A stretch of DNA of 40,728 nucleotides from a bacterium (GCA_030427365.1 JAUHWW010000006.1:1-40728), one strand, 5' to 3'; counted from the first letter of the stretch, positions 23,825-31,957 are shown. A program made the numbers and translations. The notes: generated by a model from the sequence alone, not told the origin.

Positions 23825-24478
23825 ATGAGAACAGTTTTAAAGCAGCGTGAACAGTTGGAGACCTTCTTTCGCGCACACACCAGGGTGGATTATAAAAAGG
23901 GCGAGACTATTGTCAGGCCGCAAGATGACCCTGCGGGTGTGTACTTTCTCGACAGCGGTTTTGTCAAAGCCTACAGCATCACGAAATATGGTGAAGAAAA
24001 CTTGCTCTACATCAGAGGAGCAGGCAGCGTATTCCCGCTTATTTGGGCTTTTACTGGCGAGCACAAACAAGTCAGCTACGAAGCAATGGCGAAAACAGTG
24101 CTATGGCGTGTATCCCGAGCCGAATACCTGGAATTTCTCGATAAAAATCCGGAGATCCTCTCCCTTATTCTTGATATGGCGATCGAGGCATACCGACTTA
24201 ACTCAGAACGGGTGATGACGCTTAGCTACCGCACCGCGCGTGAACGTATCGTATCGTTCATCCTTAATCATGCGAAACGTTTTGGCATTACTGACAGCCA
24301 GGACAGAATAGTGATACACGCGCCACTGCGACAATCGGATATTGCCAGTTCTGTAAACGCCACTCGTGAAACGACAAGCCGCGAACTCAATACGCTGAAG
24401 AAAAAAGGCATCATAACCGTCGAGGATCATATGATTTGCCTGAGCAACCTACCAGAGCTTGAACGAATCCTGAACTAG
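23825..24478 (+). CDS. Crp/Fnr family transcription regulator
   Basis: 217 residues. A cyclic-nucleotide-binding-like beta-barrel (about 15-115: DYKKGETIVRPQDDPAGVYF), a dimer helix (about 115-145) and a C-terminal winged helix. The phosphate-binding cassette of true cAMP receptors (GELxxxxxxxRxA) is not conserved (GSVFPLIWAFTGEHKQ), and no FNR-type cysteines are present, so the signal is unknown. The recognition helix ATRETTSREL (R181, E182, R186) keeps the residues with which E. coli Crp reads TGTGA. Two such sites occur in the window. Its stop overlaps the convergent tlyA stop. Confidence 0.9.
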   Translation: MRTVLKQREQLETFFRAHTRVDYKKGETIVRPQDDPAGVYFLDSGFVKAYSITKYGEENLLYIRGAGSVFPLIWAFTGEHKQVSYEAMAKTVLWRVSRAEYLEFLDKNPEILSLILDMAIEAYRLNSERVMTLSYRTARERIVSFILNHAKRFGITDSQDRIVIHAPLRQSDIASSVNATRETTSRELNTLKKKGIITVEDHMICLSNLPELERILN

Positions 24479-25194
24479 CGAGCTGTTCGCGATAACTTTA
24501 GTTTATAAAAGCGCTCCACGTTCCCCTTAGAACCTGCTACTTTTGAGTCTTGTTTATCCAATATCACAAACGCATGCGTTTCTAGCCAATCTTCAAAATC
24601 ACTAAGTATCTGGCGCCGGATTTTTGAGTTTTTGATCACCCCTTTATTGACTTGGTCTTTGCCTGCTTCAAACTGCGGTTTGCACATGACCACTATCTCT
24701 GTTTTGCCGGAGGAGAGTGAGGCAATAGCAGGCAGCACTTGTGTAAGTGAGATGAAGCTCACATCGGCAACGACAATATCGATCATTTCTACTGTTTTAA
24801 ACGAACGAATATCGGTCTTTTCATGCAGCTCGATGCGCTCGTCTCCGCGCAAGCTTGGATGCAGCTGATCACTGCCAACGTCAACCGCTATCACTTTTAT
24901 AGCTCCACTCTGCAGCGCATACTCAGTAAAGCCACCTGTGCTACTACCGACATCAAGCACTGTCTTACCGCGGAAATCTACATGTAGTTCGTTCGCAACT
25001 GATGCTAGTTTCAGTGCCGCCCGTGACACATACTGATCGCCGATAATTGTCAGCTCGTCCGTCTCTGCGACCTGATAACTCGGCTTATCGACTTTCTTTC
25101 CGTTTACCCGGACGTGGCCTAGCTTTACGGTGTTATCTGCTTGCGATCGAGACTGCGTCAGCCCGCGACTGTAGAGGGCACTATCTAGTCTCAT
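24475..25194 (-). CDS. tlyA: TlyA family rRNA 2'-O-methyltransferase
   Basis: 239 residues. N-terminal S4 RNA-binding domain (MRLDSALYSRGLTQSRSQAD) and a Rossmann methyltransferase domain with SAM motif VLDVGSSTGGFTEYAL (79-94) and VDVGSDQLHPSLRGDERI. TlyA methylates 16S and/or 23S rRNA cytidines; the older hemolysin label is historical. The start overlaps the ArsR-like stop by 4 bases, so the two are co-translated. Confidence 0.93.
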   Translation of the reverse strand: MRLDSALYSRGLTQSRSQADNTVKLGHVRVNGKKVDKPSYQVAETDELTIIGDQYVSRAALKLASVANELHVDFRGKTVLDVGSSTGGFTEYALQSGAIKVIAVDVGSDQLHPSLRGDERIELHEKTDIRSFKTVEMIDIVVADVSFISLTQVLPAIASLSSGKTEIVVMCKPQFEAGKDQVNKGVIKNSKIRRQILSDFEDWLETHAFVILDKQDSKVAGSKGNVERFYKLKLSRTAR

Positions 25195-25457
25195 GACAGC
25201 GTTCTAAGGAAATCAGCCACACACTCACCTCTGTCTGTCAGGCGATGCTCTACCCTGCGGCCGTAGTTTTTTTTCGTTATAAGTCCGGCGTTTTTTAACC
25301 GGCGTAAATGTACTGATAGTGATTTGTAGCCAGCATTCACTCGCTCTGCGAGCTCCTCAACAGACAAATCCGGCTGCGTTTTCAGCTCATGCAGAACATC
25401 TATTCGATAGTGGTTCGATGCGCCTTTCATGATCTGCTGCAATGCATAACTATCCAT
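25191..25457 (-). CDS. ArsR-type winged-helix regulator
   Basis: 88 residues, essentially one winged helix: HYRIDVLHELKTQPDLSVEEL, then helix-turn-helix AGYKSLSVHLRRLKNAGLI and wing TKKNYGRRVEHRLTDRG. There are no cysteine or histidine metal-sensor clusters. It is upstream of and coupled to tlyA. A 30-bp palindrome 34 bases before its start is a likely autoregulatory site; the same palindrome occurs before the pilin gene. Confidence 0.85.
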   Translation of the reverse strand: MDSYALQQIMKGASNHYRIDVLHELKTQPDLSVEELAERVNAGYKSLSVHLRRLKNAGLITKKNYGRRVEHRLTDRGECVADFLRTLS

Positions 25458-25490
25458 ATCAGGATCCCCATTTACAGATGCAATATATCA

Positions 25491-25520
25491 CATTCTAATG
25501 TTCGTTCGAATATTAGAATG
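25491..25520. promoter_or_regulatory. 30-bp palindrome in front of the ArsR-like gene
   Basis: Arms CATTCTAATGTTCG and CGAATATTAGAATG around TT, with a single mismatch. It matches the palindrome at 7452-7481 in 27 of 30 positions. It overlaps the last codons of the upstream Nudix gene. Likely the ArsR-type operator (inference). Confidence 0.65.
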
Positions 25521-25902
25521 TCTCTAGAATCTTTTTTATTGGATACGAGATCTTATCGTTTGGGATATCGCGCAGATCCTTCAGGCGAACAATCCCCTGC
25601 CCCTCATAGCAGTGGACGACCGCGTCCTCAGGCAACACCACTTCAAAAACTGCTGTGTGCCTCTCACCATTTTCATCGACTACTTTATAGTCGACAACCA
25701 GACGTAATTGATCTTCCGCTGCCGTAACGCCGGTTTCCTCATATAATTCACGGATAGCTGTTTGCTCGAAAGATTCACCAGGTTCACCTGCACCACCCCA
25801 TACGGCATAACGACCTGGGCTTGGAATAGTTGATATATCGTCGCGGTGCTGCAAGAGATACTCATCTCCCTGCTTCAGCAAAACCCCCGCAAACTTTCTC
25901 AT
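25513..25902 (-). CDS. Nudix hydrolase
   Basis: 129 residues from the ATG at 25902, one base after the efp stop; longer starts would overlap efp. The Nudix box GAGEPGESFEQTAIRELYEETG is shown by its key residues G, E in GES, REL and EETG around residues 38-60. The N-terminal GVLLKQGDEYLLQHRDD resembles MutT-type nucleotide-cleaning enzymes; substrate unknown. Last gene of the rpsF-efp cluster. Confidence 0.88.
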   Translation of the reverse strand: MRKFAGVLLKQGDEYLLQHRDDISTIPSPGRYAVWGGAGEPGESFEQTAIRELYEETGVTAAEDQLRLVVDYKVVDENGERHTAVFEVVLPEDAVVHCYEGQGIVRLKDLRDIPNDKISYPIKKILETF

Positions 25903-25903
25903 G

Positions 25904-26467
25904 TTATTTTTTTCTTTCTCGGTAAGCACCTGTCTCGGTATCGACAGAAATCTCATCGCCCACCTTAATAAACGCTGGTACTTTGACGGTGATGCCGGTA
26001 TCGACTGTCGCATCTTTCAGCACACTGCTGGTCGTATCACCCTTTACGACATCTTCCGTGTACGTCACCTTCAGGAACACGTTCTTTGGCAGCTCAACAC
26101 TCACCGCGTTGCCATCAAGCTTCATGGCTTTCACCACATCGCCTTCGCGCAAATACCCAGCCTGTTCGCCAATAACATCATTGCTGAGCTCCATCTGATC
26201 ATACGTATCCTGATCCATGAAATAATGCTTGCTGTCATCAGCGTAGAGAAACTGCACGTTGCTATAGCCTAGGTCGACGCTATCGAGCTGTTCGTTCCCT
26301 TTGAACGTTTTTTGAAGCAACTTGCCATCGAGGAGACTTTTCATCTTCACGTTCACGATACTACCGCCGCGTCCCATGACCTTTTGTGCGTACTCCACCA
26401 CGATATATGGGTGATCTTCCCAAGCAAAAACTTGCCCTTTTCGTAAATCAGTTACACCTAATGCCAT
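25904..26467 (-). CDS. efp: Elongation factor P
   Basis: 187 residues, three-domain EF-P (KOW-like N-domain, then two OB domains). EF-P relieves ribosome stalling at polyproline. At the tip loop the usual PGKGQA reads MGRGGS, one residue shorter, placing Arg33 where E. coli has the modified Lys34. A polyproline-rich protein is encoded at the right edge of this window (a stretch of 8 prolines), a plausible client. The gene lies 3 bases after the preceding small gene. Confidence 0.95.
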   Translation of the reverse strand: MALGVTDLRKGQVFAWEDHPYIVVEYAQKVMGRGGSIVNVKMKSLLDGKLLQKTFKGNEQLDSVDLGYSNVQFLYADDSKHYFMDQDTYDQMELSNDVIGEQAGYLREGDVVKAMKLDGNAVSVELPKNVFLKVTYTEDVVKGDTTSSVLKDATVDTGITVKVPAFIKVGDEISVDTETGAYRERKK

Positions 26468-26470
26468 CTG

Positions 26471-26758
26471 CTATTTCTCCTCGTTAATTTTCTCTAACAG
26501 TTCCATCAGTTCTATTAAGTCTTCACTGCCAATCACGTTCATCGCCTGCGTGACGTGAAGCACGCCAATAACCTCTTGAACTTGTTCATCGAGCTTATTA
26601 TCAACTTTGGCTTGTGGGAGCATCGAAGCTGCTTTAAGAAGGTCAAGCTTCACTTGCGTTTTACTCGAAACACCTGAGATAGCTGTCGCCAGCGCTCCAC
26701 TAAGCTTTGTCATCTGAGCAACACGCTCGATGAACTGATCAATCGCTTGGTCCTGCAT
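26471..26758 (-). CDS. Small helical hypothetical protein
   Basis: 95 residues, predicted all-helical and acidic at the C-terminus (ELMELLEKINEEK). No recognised family. It lies between rpsR (9-base gap) and efp (3-base gap), so it is co-transcribed with translation genes. Confidence 0.65.
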   Translation of the reverse strand: MQDQAIDQFIERVAQMTKLSGALATAISGVSSKTQVKLDLLKAASMLPQAKVDNKLDEQVQEVIGVLHVTQAMNVIGSEDLIELMELLEKINEEK

Positions 26759-26767
26759 GAACCAAGC

Positions 26768-26971
26768 CTAGTTATTTGCGACGAATGGCAGCAGTGCTAG
26801 ATGCCGTGCGCGCTTGATTGCTTTCGCAAGCTGACGCTGCTGACTCTCGGTCAGACCAGTCTTCTTACGAGTCTCGATTTGTCCGTACTGATTCACATAT
26901 CGCTGCAAGGTCTTAAAATCCTTGTAGTCGAAAAATGGAATGTCAGTTCTGTGTTTAAAAATCTTTGCCAT
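26768..26971 (-). CDS. rpsR: Ribosomal protein S18
   Basis: 67 residues, within the usual 65-80. S18 core FFDYKDFKTLQRYVNQYGQI and the RKKTGLTESQQRQLAKAIKRARHLALLPF block (conserved TG, Q-R-LA-AIKRAR-LALLP). It binds S6 on the small-subunit platform. Good ribosome-binding site (AAAGGAAA). It normally follows rpsF-ssb directly; here an extra gene and a hairpin intervene. Confidence 0.96.
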   Translation of the reverse strand: MAKIFKHRTDIPFFDYKDFKTLQRYVNQYGQIETRKKTGLTESQQRQLAKAIKRARHLALLPFVANN

Positions 26972-26983
26972 AGTATTTCCTTT

Positions 26984-27409
26984 CTATTCGTTTAGTTCGT
27001 CTTCAGTTAGCATCCGCGACTCAGGGTTTGATGCTGCATAAGCCGCGTCAATGTCTGGGCTAGAGCCATCACTGAAAAATGAAGCCACCCACTCTCCTGT
27101 GCCATAGCCTTTTTCATTCCAGAGATTATCTGTTTCTTCTTGAGTAGGCAGTACACCGACATAACCTAGCACTGTAACTGTAGTTGGATTAACTTCGTCG
27201 TCAAGCTCTACTTTCACCACGTGCGTAGGAATATCTTCTAGGTTCTCGGGTCGTGGAACACCTGACCCTTCGACTGTGTCTACGCTAACAAGGAACGTAT
27301 GTGGATCACAATCTAAATAAGGTATATAAACCTCTACTGTATCACCTAGCGTACCTTCGTCGGTAACGCTCCATCCAGACACATAGCCTTCTGCATTACA
27401 TTTCGTCAT
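26984..27409 (-). CDS. Acidic hypothetical protein inserted in the rpsF-ssb-rpsR cluster
   Basis: 141 residues from the ATG at 27409, preceded by GGAAGA. Strongly acidic, no signal peptide or membrane helix. It contains TVEVYIPYLDCDPHTF and two cysteines. No family recognised. It separates ssb from rpsR, whose order is widely conserved, so it is probably a lineage-specific insertion. A 132-bp hairpin lies directly upstream. Confidence 0.55.
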   Translation of the reverse strand: MTKCNAEGYVSGWSVTDEGTLGDTVEVYIPYLDCDPHTFLVSVDTVEGSGVPRPENLEDIPTHVVKVELDDEVNPTTVTVLGYVGVLPTQEETDNLWNEKGYGTGEWVASFFSDGSSPDIDAAYAASNPESRMLTEDELNE

Positions 27410-27440
27410 TTTTCTTCCAGTCTCCACCTATTACTTGATG

Positions 27441-27572
27441 GTTCTAGCGAATTTTGAGCTGTGAAGGTTGGGATGAAAACCGAGCACATTTGCTGAAATC
27501 GTATTTAACATACGATGAAGCAAATTGTCGCAGGCTTTCACCCAAGATTCACGCTCACAAATTCGCTAGAAC
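27441..27572 (-). other. 132-bp long hairpin after ssb
   Basis: Outer arms GTTCTAGCGAATTT (27441-27454) and AAATTCGCTAGAAC (27559-27572) are perfect. Pairing continues inward through GAGC/GCTC, GTGAA/TTCAC, TTGGG/CCCAA, TGAAA/TTTCA and an inner ATTTGCT/AGCAAAT plus ATCGTAT/ATACGAT stem. The outer arm includes the ssb stop codon. No T-run follows. It could be an mRNA stabiliser, a processing site or a small palindromic mobile element. Confidence 0.75.
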
Positions 27573-28036
27573 GGGATGTCGTCCAGGTTGATAGGCTCAT
27601 CATCCGCTTCCTCTGACTTCTTTCCGCCAGCTGGCGGATTTGAAGAGCTCGAACTACTCGCGTTCGAGCTGCTCGATCCACCTGATGAGCGGCTTCCACC
27701 GCTGCCATCGCCACCACCGACGAAGTTAAAGTCTTCGACAACTACTTCGACTTTGCTGCGCTTCTGGCCGTCTTGCTCCCATGATCGCTGCTGCAATCGC
27801 CCGGATACCAAGATACCGGAGCCTTTGTTCATGTACTGGTCGATGATCTCAGCTGGCTTGCCCCAGATATTACAGTCGATATAGTCAACTGCTTCCTGCT
27901 GCTCACCGCTGGCATTCTTCCACGTGCGGTTCACCGCTAGTGAAAAGCTACACACTGTTGATCCTTGCGGGGTTGTTCGCAGTTCCGGATCCCGTGTCAG
28001 GTTCCCCATTAGAACTACTTTGTTAAATCCTCTCAT
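27566..28036 (-). CDS. ssb: Single-stranded DNA-binding protein
   Basis: 156 residues from the ATG at 28036, preceded by GGAGG. OB fold from MRGFNKVVLMGNLTRDPELR to VEDFNFVGG (about 1-108), a Gly/Ser/Asn-rich flexible linker, and the acidic C-terminal tip DEPINLDDIPF used to recruit repair and replication proteins. The stop codon is part of the long hairpin. Confidence 0.96.
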   Translation of the reverse strand: MRGFNKVVLMGNLTRDPELRTTPQGSTVCSFSLAVNRTWKNASGEQQEAVDYIDCNIWGKPAEIIDQYMNKGSGILVSGRLQQRSWEQDGQKRSKVEVVVEDFNFVGGGDGSGGSRSSGGSSSSNASSSSSSNPPAGGKKSEEADDEPINLDDIPF

Positions 28037-28050
28037 AAAACCTCCACACC

Positions 28051-28171
28051 AGAAGCTTGGCAAGCCGGCAAAGCCACCTTGGCCTTGCTTCTTGCTGGCG
28101 CATATTCCATATTTCGCTTATGAGATTTTTTCGTTCGTCGTACGTCTAGTACGCCTCACTCGAAAACTCAT
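28051..28171 (-). other. Structured leader of ssb
   Basis: The 280-base gap between rpsF and ssb holds two hairpins close to ssb: AGAAGC/GCTTCT enclosing a GC-rich stem with GGC-TTT-GCC (28051-28092), and ATGAG/CTCAT enclosing TTTTCG/CGAAAA and GTAC/GTAC (28120-28171). The first lies 5 bases before the ssb ribosome-binding site. Possible regulatory leader. Nothing was recognised in the remaining part (28172-28316). Confidence 0.4.
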
Positions 28172-28316
28172 GCAAAATTGTAATCTGCATCCAGCTGTGA
28201 AAGGTTTTATCCCCTTCTTACCCTCTCCTGATTGTTAACTTACGTTCCTAACCGTTTATATTATGTACTTCTACTTATACCACTGGATGTCGAAACATGC
28301 ATAGGTATTTTGTACA

Positions 28317-28712
28317 TTATTCTTCGTCTTCATCGTCGTCTGAATCATCTGATGATTCAGCGTTGTCAGCCATACGCTTGTCGCGCTTCGTCTTCATCTC
28401 TTCAGCCTTGGCGATCTTTTTCAGATCAGGCTTGGTGATGAGAAACCGGATGACTTCGTCGGTAATGTTCAGCGCATCGTTCAATGACGCAACGCCCTCG
28501 CCTGGCAGATCGAGTGTATAAAACACGTATACGCCATGCTCGTGGCTACCGATTTTGTAAGCGAGCTTGCGCTTGCCCCAGTTATCAGTTTCGGTGATTT
28601 TCCCGCCAGCGTCAGCAACAAGTTTCTCAACTTGCTTCTCCGCCTTCTCGAGATCAATCTCGAGATCAGGGTGATACACCACTGCCAACTCATAAGTTGC
28701 AGTATCAGCCAT
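28317..28712 (-). CDS. rpsF: Ribosomal protein S6
   Basis: 131 residues. S6 fold from YELAVVYHPDLEI to VIRFLITKPDLKK (about 6-100), including WGKRKLAYKIGSHEHGVYVFY, followed by a basic stretch and an acidic Asp/Ser/Glu tail, a variant of the Glu tail that RimK extends in E. coli. First gene of the rpsF-ssb-rpsR cluster, with ribosome-binding site AAAGGAG. Confidence 0.96.
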   Translation of the reverse strand: MADTATYELAVVYHPDLEIDLEKAEKQVEKLVADAGGKITETDNWGKRKLAYKIGSHEHGVYVFYTLDLPGEGVASLNDALNITDEVIRFLITKPDLKKIAKAEEMKTKRDKRMADNAESSDDSDDDEDEE

Positions 28713-28785
28713 AGTGACTCCTTTCTTTGGTCCTCGGACTATGAACTAAGATTCACAGCCAGAAATTAGTTGTTTACAAGAGTAA

Positions 28786-29265
28786 TTATACCCTACTATC
28801 AATACTTTGTATAGCCTTAGTTCTGACCTGAGCAAGACGGCCAACCAAAATGCGCACATGCCTTTCGCCGAGATGCACCAATGAATCTGTCCGTGAAAGC
28901 TGTCTTATTGCTTCTTCGGGGTCACGTCCGTGCTCTTCAAAAACCTCATCAGTCATAATAATTGGCGATAATATTCTGCAGGATAATATACTCCATTTTA
29001 CGTCTCGTCCTCTTTGATTACTTACCCCTTCAGCTGAAAGTTCCAAATCAAAGAACGGATTTTTATCACCCCATTCATAGATGTGTGTCATCGTAATAAA
29101 TGCTCTGCCAAATGGCTTACTCATATTCCCGAAGCTCATTTTCAAATCAGGTACTTGTGCGAGTTCTGCTACCTCACCAAATGCATCATCCATAAACCCG
29201 GCTGCCCTAGACCAGTTATAAGCACTACTCAATGCTTCGAAGAGTCGAGTATCAGGATTTGTCAT
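28786..29265 (-). CDS. Hypothetical protein
   Basis: 159 residues from the ATG at 29265 (a GTG at 29271 is possible). Soluble, without recognised motifs; the central TMTHIYEWGDKNPFFDLELS is its most distinctive stretch. It has its own gap on both sides and is divergent from the candidate RNA at 29299-29531. Confidence 0.5.
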   Translation of the reverse strand: MTNPDTRLFEALSSAYNWSRAAGFMDDAFGEVAELAQVPDLKMSFGNMSKPFGRAFITMTHIYEWGDKNPFFDLELSAEGVSNQRGRDVKWSILSCRILSPIIMTDEVFEEHGRDPEEAIRQLSRTDSLVHLGERHVRILVGRLAQVRTKAIQSIDSRV

Positions 29266-29298
29266 CTTCACACCAAATTAATGCTTTATAAAAGTAAT

Positions 29299-29531
29299 TG
29301 CAAGCATGAGCGATTTCTCGTAACGAGCTCTGGCCGAAAATCTCTGATTTCCGCCACCCTCGCTTTCAGAAAACTCTGTCAGCAGGGCCAAAAACTACCG
29401 AGTCATTTCCGAGGACCTGCCAAAAGTAATCAACTAGAAAAACCACTTTTGGTCCCCTTAAGGCGTTCCGCAGGAACGTTAGTTTTTGGTTCTGCTGATG
29501 AGATGTTTTATGAACCGCGAGCGGTTTTTAT
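29299..29531 (+). ncRNA. Candidate structured RNA (~230 nt) with three-way junction
   Basis: This 343-base gap without a gene holds dense structure on the plus strand. It has hairpins CTCG-TAA-CGAG (29317-29327) and GGCCGAAAATC/GATTTCCGCC (29332-29355), and a long helix joining TCAGCAG and CCAAAAACTA (29379-29397) to TAGTTTTTGG and CTGCTGA (29480-29498). Inside that helix are CCAAAAGT/ACTTTTGG (29420-29427, 29445-29452) and CGTTCC-GCA-GGAACG (29464-29478). A terminator ends it. A TATAAA box at 29287-29292 could drive it. It does not show tmRNA, RNase P, SRP or 6S signatures that I can recognise. Positions 29532-29614 hold nothing further recognised. Confidence 0.5.
29513..29531 (+). terminator. 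Terminator of the candidate RNA
   Basis: AACCGC-GA-GCGGTT is followed by TTTTA on the plus strand, a short GC-rich hairpin with a T-run. Confidence 0.6.
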
Positions 29532-29614
29532 CCAATATTTTTGACGCCAAAAAATTGGCCGTTTGTCTGTCGGAACAGGACACCATTCGGGGGGCAGATC
29601 AATAGCCTACTCTT

Positions 29615-31819
29615 TTAGAAGTTTTCGTCTAGCACGTCGTCAGGGGTGCCACCCTCGGCCGCTGGCTGGCCAAATACATCGTCCATACTGCTGATCAGCA
29701 CGTCACGCGGTTTGCTGCCGTTGGCAGGACCGATAATGCCCTGCTCTTCCATCTCGTCCATGAGCCGACTAGCACGACCATAACCGATACGCAGCCGACG
29801 CTGCAGTAAGCTGGTTGAAGCCTTTCGGTTCTCTAGCACCACGTGCACGGCGTCGCGGAACATATCATCGTCGCTATCGCTGCCGGACATGTCAGACTCT
29901 GCCACAATGCCGCCTTTGCCATTGAGCTGCACCGGCTGGGCAACTACTTCATCATCATACTGCGGCGGCCGCTGCATACGGAGGAAGTCATTGACCTTGA
30001 CGGTCTCTTCATCGGTGATAAAGGCACCCTGCACGCGAATTGGCTTCGGCATATCGGCAGTGGTGAACAACATATCACCCATACCGAGCAATTTCTCCGC
30101 CCCCACGCCGTCGATGATTGTGCGGCTGTCGACCTGGCTCGCCACGGTAAAGGCGATACGCGCAGGTACGTTGGCCTTGATGAGGCCGGTGATAACATCG
30201 ACCGATGGTCGCTGCGTTGCGAGCACCAAGTGAATACCAGCTGCTCGCGCCTTTTGGGCGATACGAACAATCAGCGCCTCAACGTCGCGCGCAGCCATCA
30301 TCATCAAATCAGCGAGCTCATCAATGACGATGACGATATACGGCATCGCATCCTGATCCTTCAGGCTGTTAAAGCCAGCAATATCACGCTTGCCATTGGC
30401 TGAGAACGTTTTCAGGCGGCGCTCCATTTCTGAAACTGCCCATTTCAGCGCGCTGATACACTTCTCAGGCTCGGTAATCACTGGCGTCAGCAAATGAGGA
30501 ATATCGTTATACGGTGTCAGCTCAACTTGCTTTGGATCGACAAGAATAAGCTTCATATCTGATGGCGAATTTTTATACAGCAGGCTCGTCAGCAAACTGT
30601 TGATCATGACCGACTTACCAGAGCCTGTCTGACCAGCGATCAAAAGGTGCGGCATTTTGTTCAGCTCACCGACGACTGGCTTACCAGCAATATCTCGTCC
30701 GACAACGAAACTCAACTGTTCCTTCGCAGACGTCCACTTCTTGTCATCGAGCACGCCAGCAACGCGCACCATAGCTGGCTTTACGTTTGGCACTTCGATG
30801 CCTACTAGGCGCGTCCCGGGTATTGGCGCTTCGACGCGGATACTTTGCGCGGCCAAACTAAGGGCTAATTCCCTATCAAGTGCCGAGATTTTACTCAACC
30901 TCGTGCCACTTGGCGGTTTCAGCGTAAACTGCGTGACACGCGGCCCAATATTTGCACCATCCATTTCAACATCGATATTAAAATTCTGGAATGTATCTTG
31001 GATAAGATCAGCATTATTGTTCACATCACCAGCATCGGCTTTGTCCTGCTTCTGGATGAGTAAATCAGTAGTTGGGAACTGCCAATTCGGGTCGACTGCC
31101 TCGGTGAGGGCTTCATGGTTTTCATCAGGACTAAGGCTAGCGACGCTGTTTTTCATGCTGCTTCGACGTGTAGCCGCTTTGTCTTTGTCAGTGAGTACAG
31201 GGACACCTTGATTCAACTTAAATCCCTTTGATTCTTCTGTCTTTGCTTTCAGCTCTTCCATGTCTGTATCTTCGCGTTCACGACGCTTGAATGGCGTCAG
31301 CAATGCTTTTAGCGGCCACCCGAATGTCCAGAACAGTACGAGAATAAGCAGCGCGAAAAATAATATAGCAGCTGGGATTTTATCGAATAAGCCAAGGCTC
31401 AGCCCGCCGATTAGCTCGCCTAACGCGCCACCCTTGCCATCAACCCAACCATCGACTGCGTCCTCGGTCGCAGTCAAAACATGAAGCCATACAGAGAAAA
31501 CAACTAACAGCAGTGACATGCTCAGTACGCGCCATGCTTCGAGATCATGTTCCTCAGCGCGCAGCTTATGCACACCCCAGTATGTTAACGCCACCGGCGT
31601 TAGATAGGCTGCCCCACCGAGCAAATCATACACAAGATCAAACATGCCAACAGGCAATGAACCGCCGGTGCCGAAGCCGCCGAGTAGCAGAAATACTGCC
31701 ACAACAATCATCAAGACCGAGGCAGTTTGCCTGACTAGCATATTCGGCTCTTTCGGCACTCGTGCCGGAGCTTTTTTACTTGCCTTCTTCTTTGAGCTGC
31801 GTTTTTTTCTTTTTGCCAT
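29615..31819 (-). CDS. ftsK: DNA translocase FtsK/SpoIIIE
   Basis: 734 residues. Lysine-rich N-terminus, about four membrane helices (40-175), a short linker, the alpha/beta motor with Walker A GQTGSGKS near residue 397 and Walker B IVIVIDELADLMM, and a C-terminal gamma winged helix (LLQRRLRIGYGRASRLMDEM) that reads polar chromosome sequences. It pumps chromosome ends through the division septum and activates Xer recombination; the recombinase at 1826-2746 is the natural partner. Its probable mRNA leader contains element copy C. Confidence 0.95.
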   Translation of the reverse strand: MAKRKKRSSKKKASKKAPARVPKEPNMLVRQTASVLMIVVAVFLLLGGFGTGGSLPVGMFDLVYDLLGGAAYLTPVALTYWGVHKLRAEEHDLEAWRVLSMSLLLVVFSVWLHVLTATEDAVDGWVDGKGGALGELIGGLSLGLFDKIPAAILFFALLILVLFWTFGWPLKALLTPFKRREREDTDMEELKAKTEESKGFKLNQGVPVLTDKDKAATRRSSMKNSVASLSPDENHEALTEAVDPNWQFPTTDLLIQKQDKADAGDVNNNADLIQDTFQNFNIDVEMDGANIGPRVTQFTLKPPSGTRLSKISALDRELALSLAAQSIRVEAPIPGTRLVGIEVPNVKPAMVRVAGVLDDKKWTSAKEQLSFVVGRDIAGKPVVGELNKMPHLLIAGQTGSGKSVMINSLLTSLLYKNSPSDMKLILVDPKQVELTPYNDIPHLLTPVITEPEKCISALKWAVSEMERRLKTFSANGKRDIAGFNSLKDQDAMPYIVIVIDELADLMMMAARDVEALIVRIAQKARAAGIHLVLATQRPSVDVITGLIKANVPARIAFTVASQVDSRTIIDGVGAEKLLGMGDMLFTTADMPKPIRVQGAFITDEETVKVNDFLRMQRPPQYDDEVVAQPVQLNGKGGIVAESDMSGSDSDDDMFRDAVHVVLENRKASTSLLQRRLRIGYGRASRLMDEMEEQGIIGPANGSKPRDVLISSMDDVFGQPAAEGGTPDDVLDENF

Positions 31820-31835
31820 AATTTCCGCTTTGCTT

Positions 31836-31910
31836 TAGAGACAAACCTAGCGGTTTTTCTCTAGTCGCGCCGTGCGGTCGAATAAATCGCCGCGCGGGCT
31901 ACTCTTTTCC
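31836..31910 (-). repeat. Double-hairpin element, copy C
   Basis: Same orientation as ftsK: tail GGAAAAGAGTAGCC (31897-31910), hairpin 2 GCGG-CGA-TTTAT-TCG-A-CCGC (31874-31893, bulged A), GCGCGAC, then hairpin 1 TAGAGA/TCTCTA enclosing AAACC/GGTTT (31836-31863). It lies 17 bases before the ftsK ATG. Stems differ from copies A and B by compensating changes. No duplicated gene end was found here. Confidence 0.7.
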
Positions 31911-31957
31911 CTACCTGCTATTTTATCACTTTGATAGAAGAAAGGAGCTATGTTGTT

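Noticed and set aside
28051-28171. ssb leader hairpins as a fourth copy of the double-hairpin element
   Set aside because: It has similar pieces (GGC-TTT-GCC, ATGAG/CTCAT), but the order, loop strand and tail sequence do not match copies A-C.
29605-29618. CCTACTCTTTT at the ftsK end as a tail of the repeat element
   Set aside because: Only about 10 bases match, and the expected two hairpins are not next to it.
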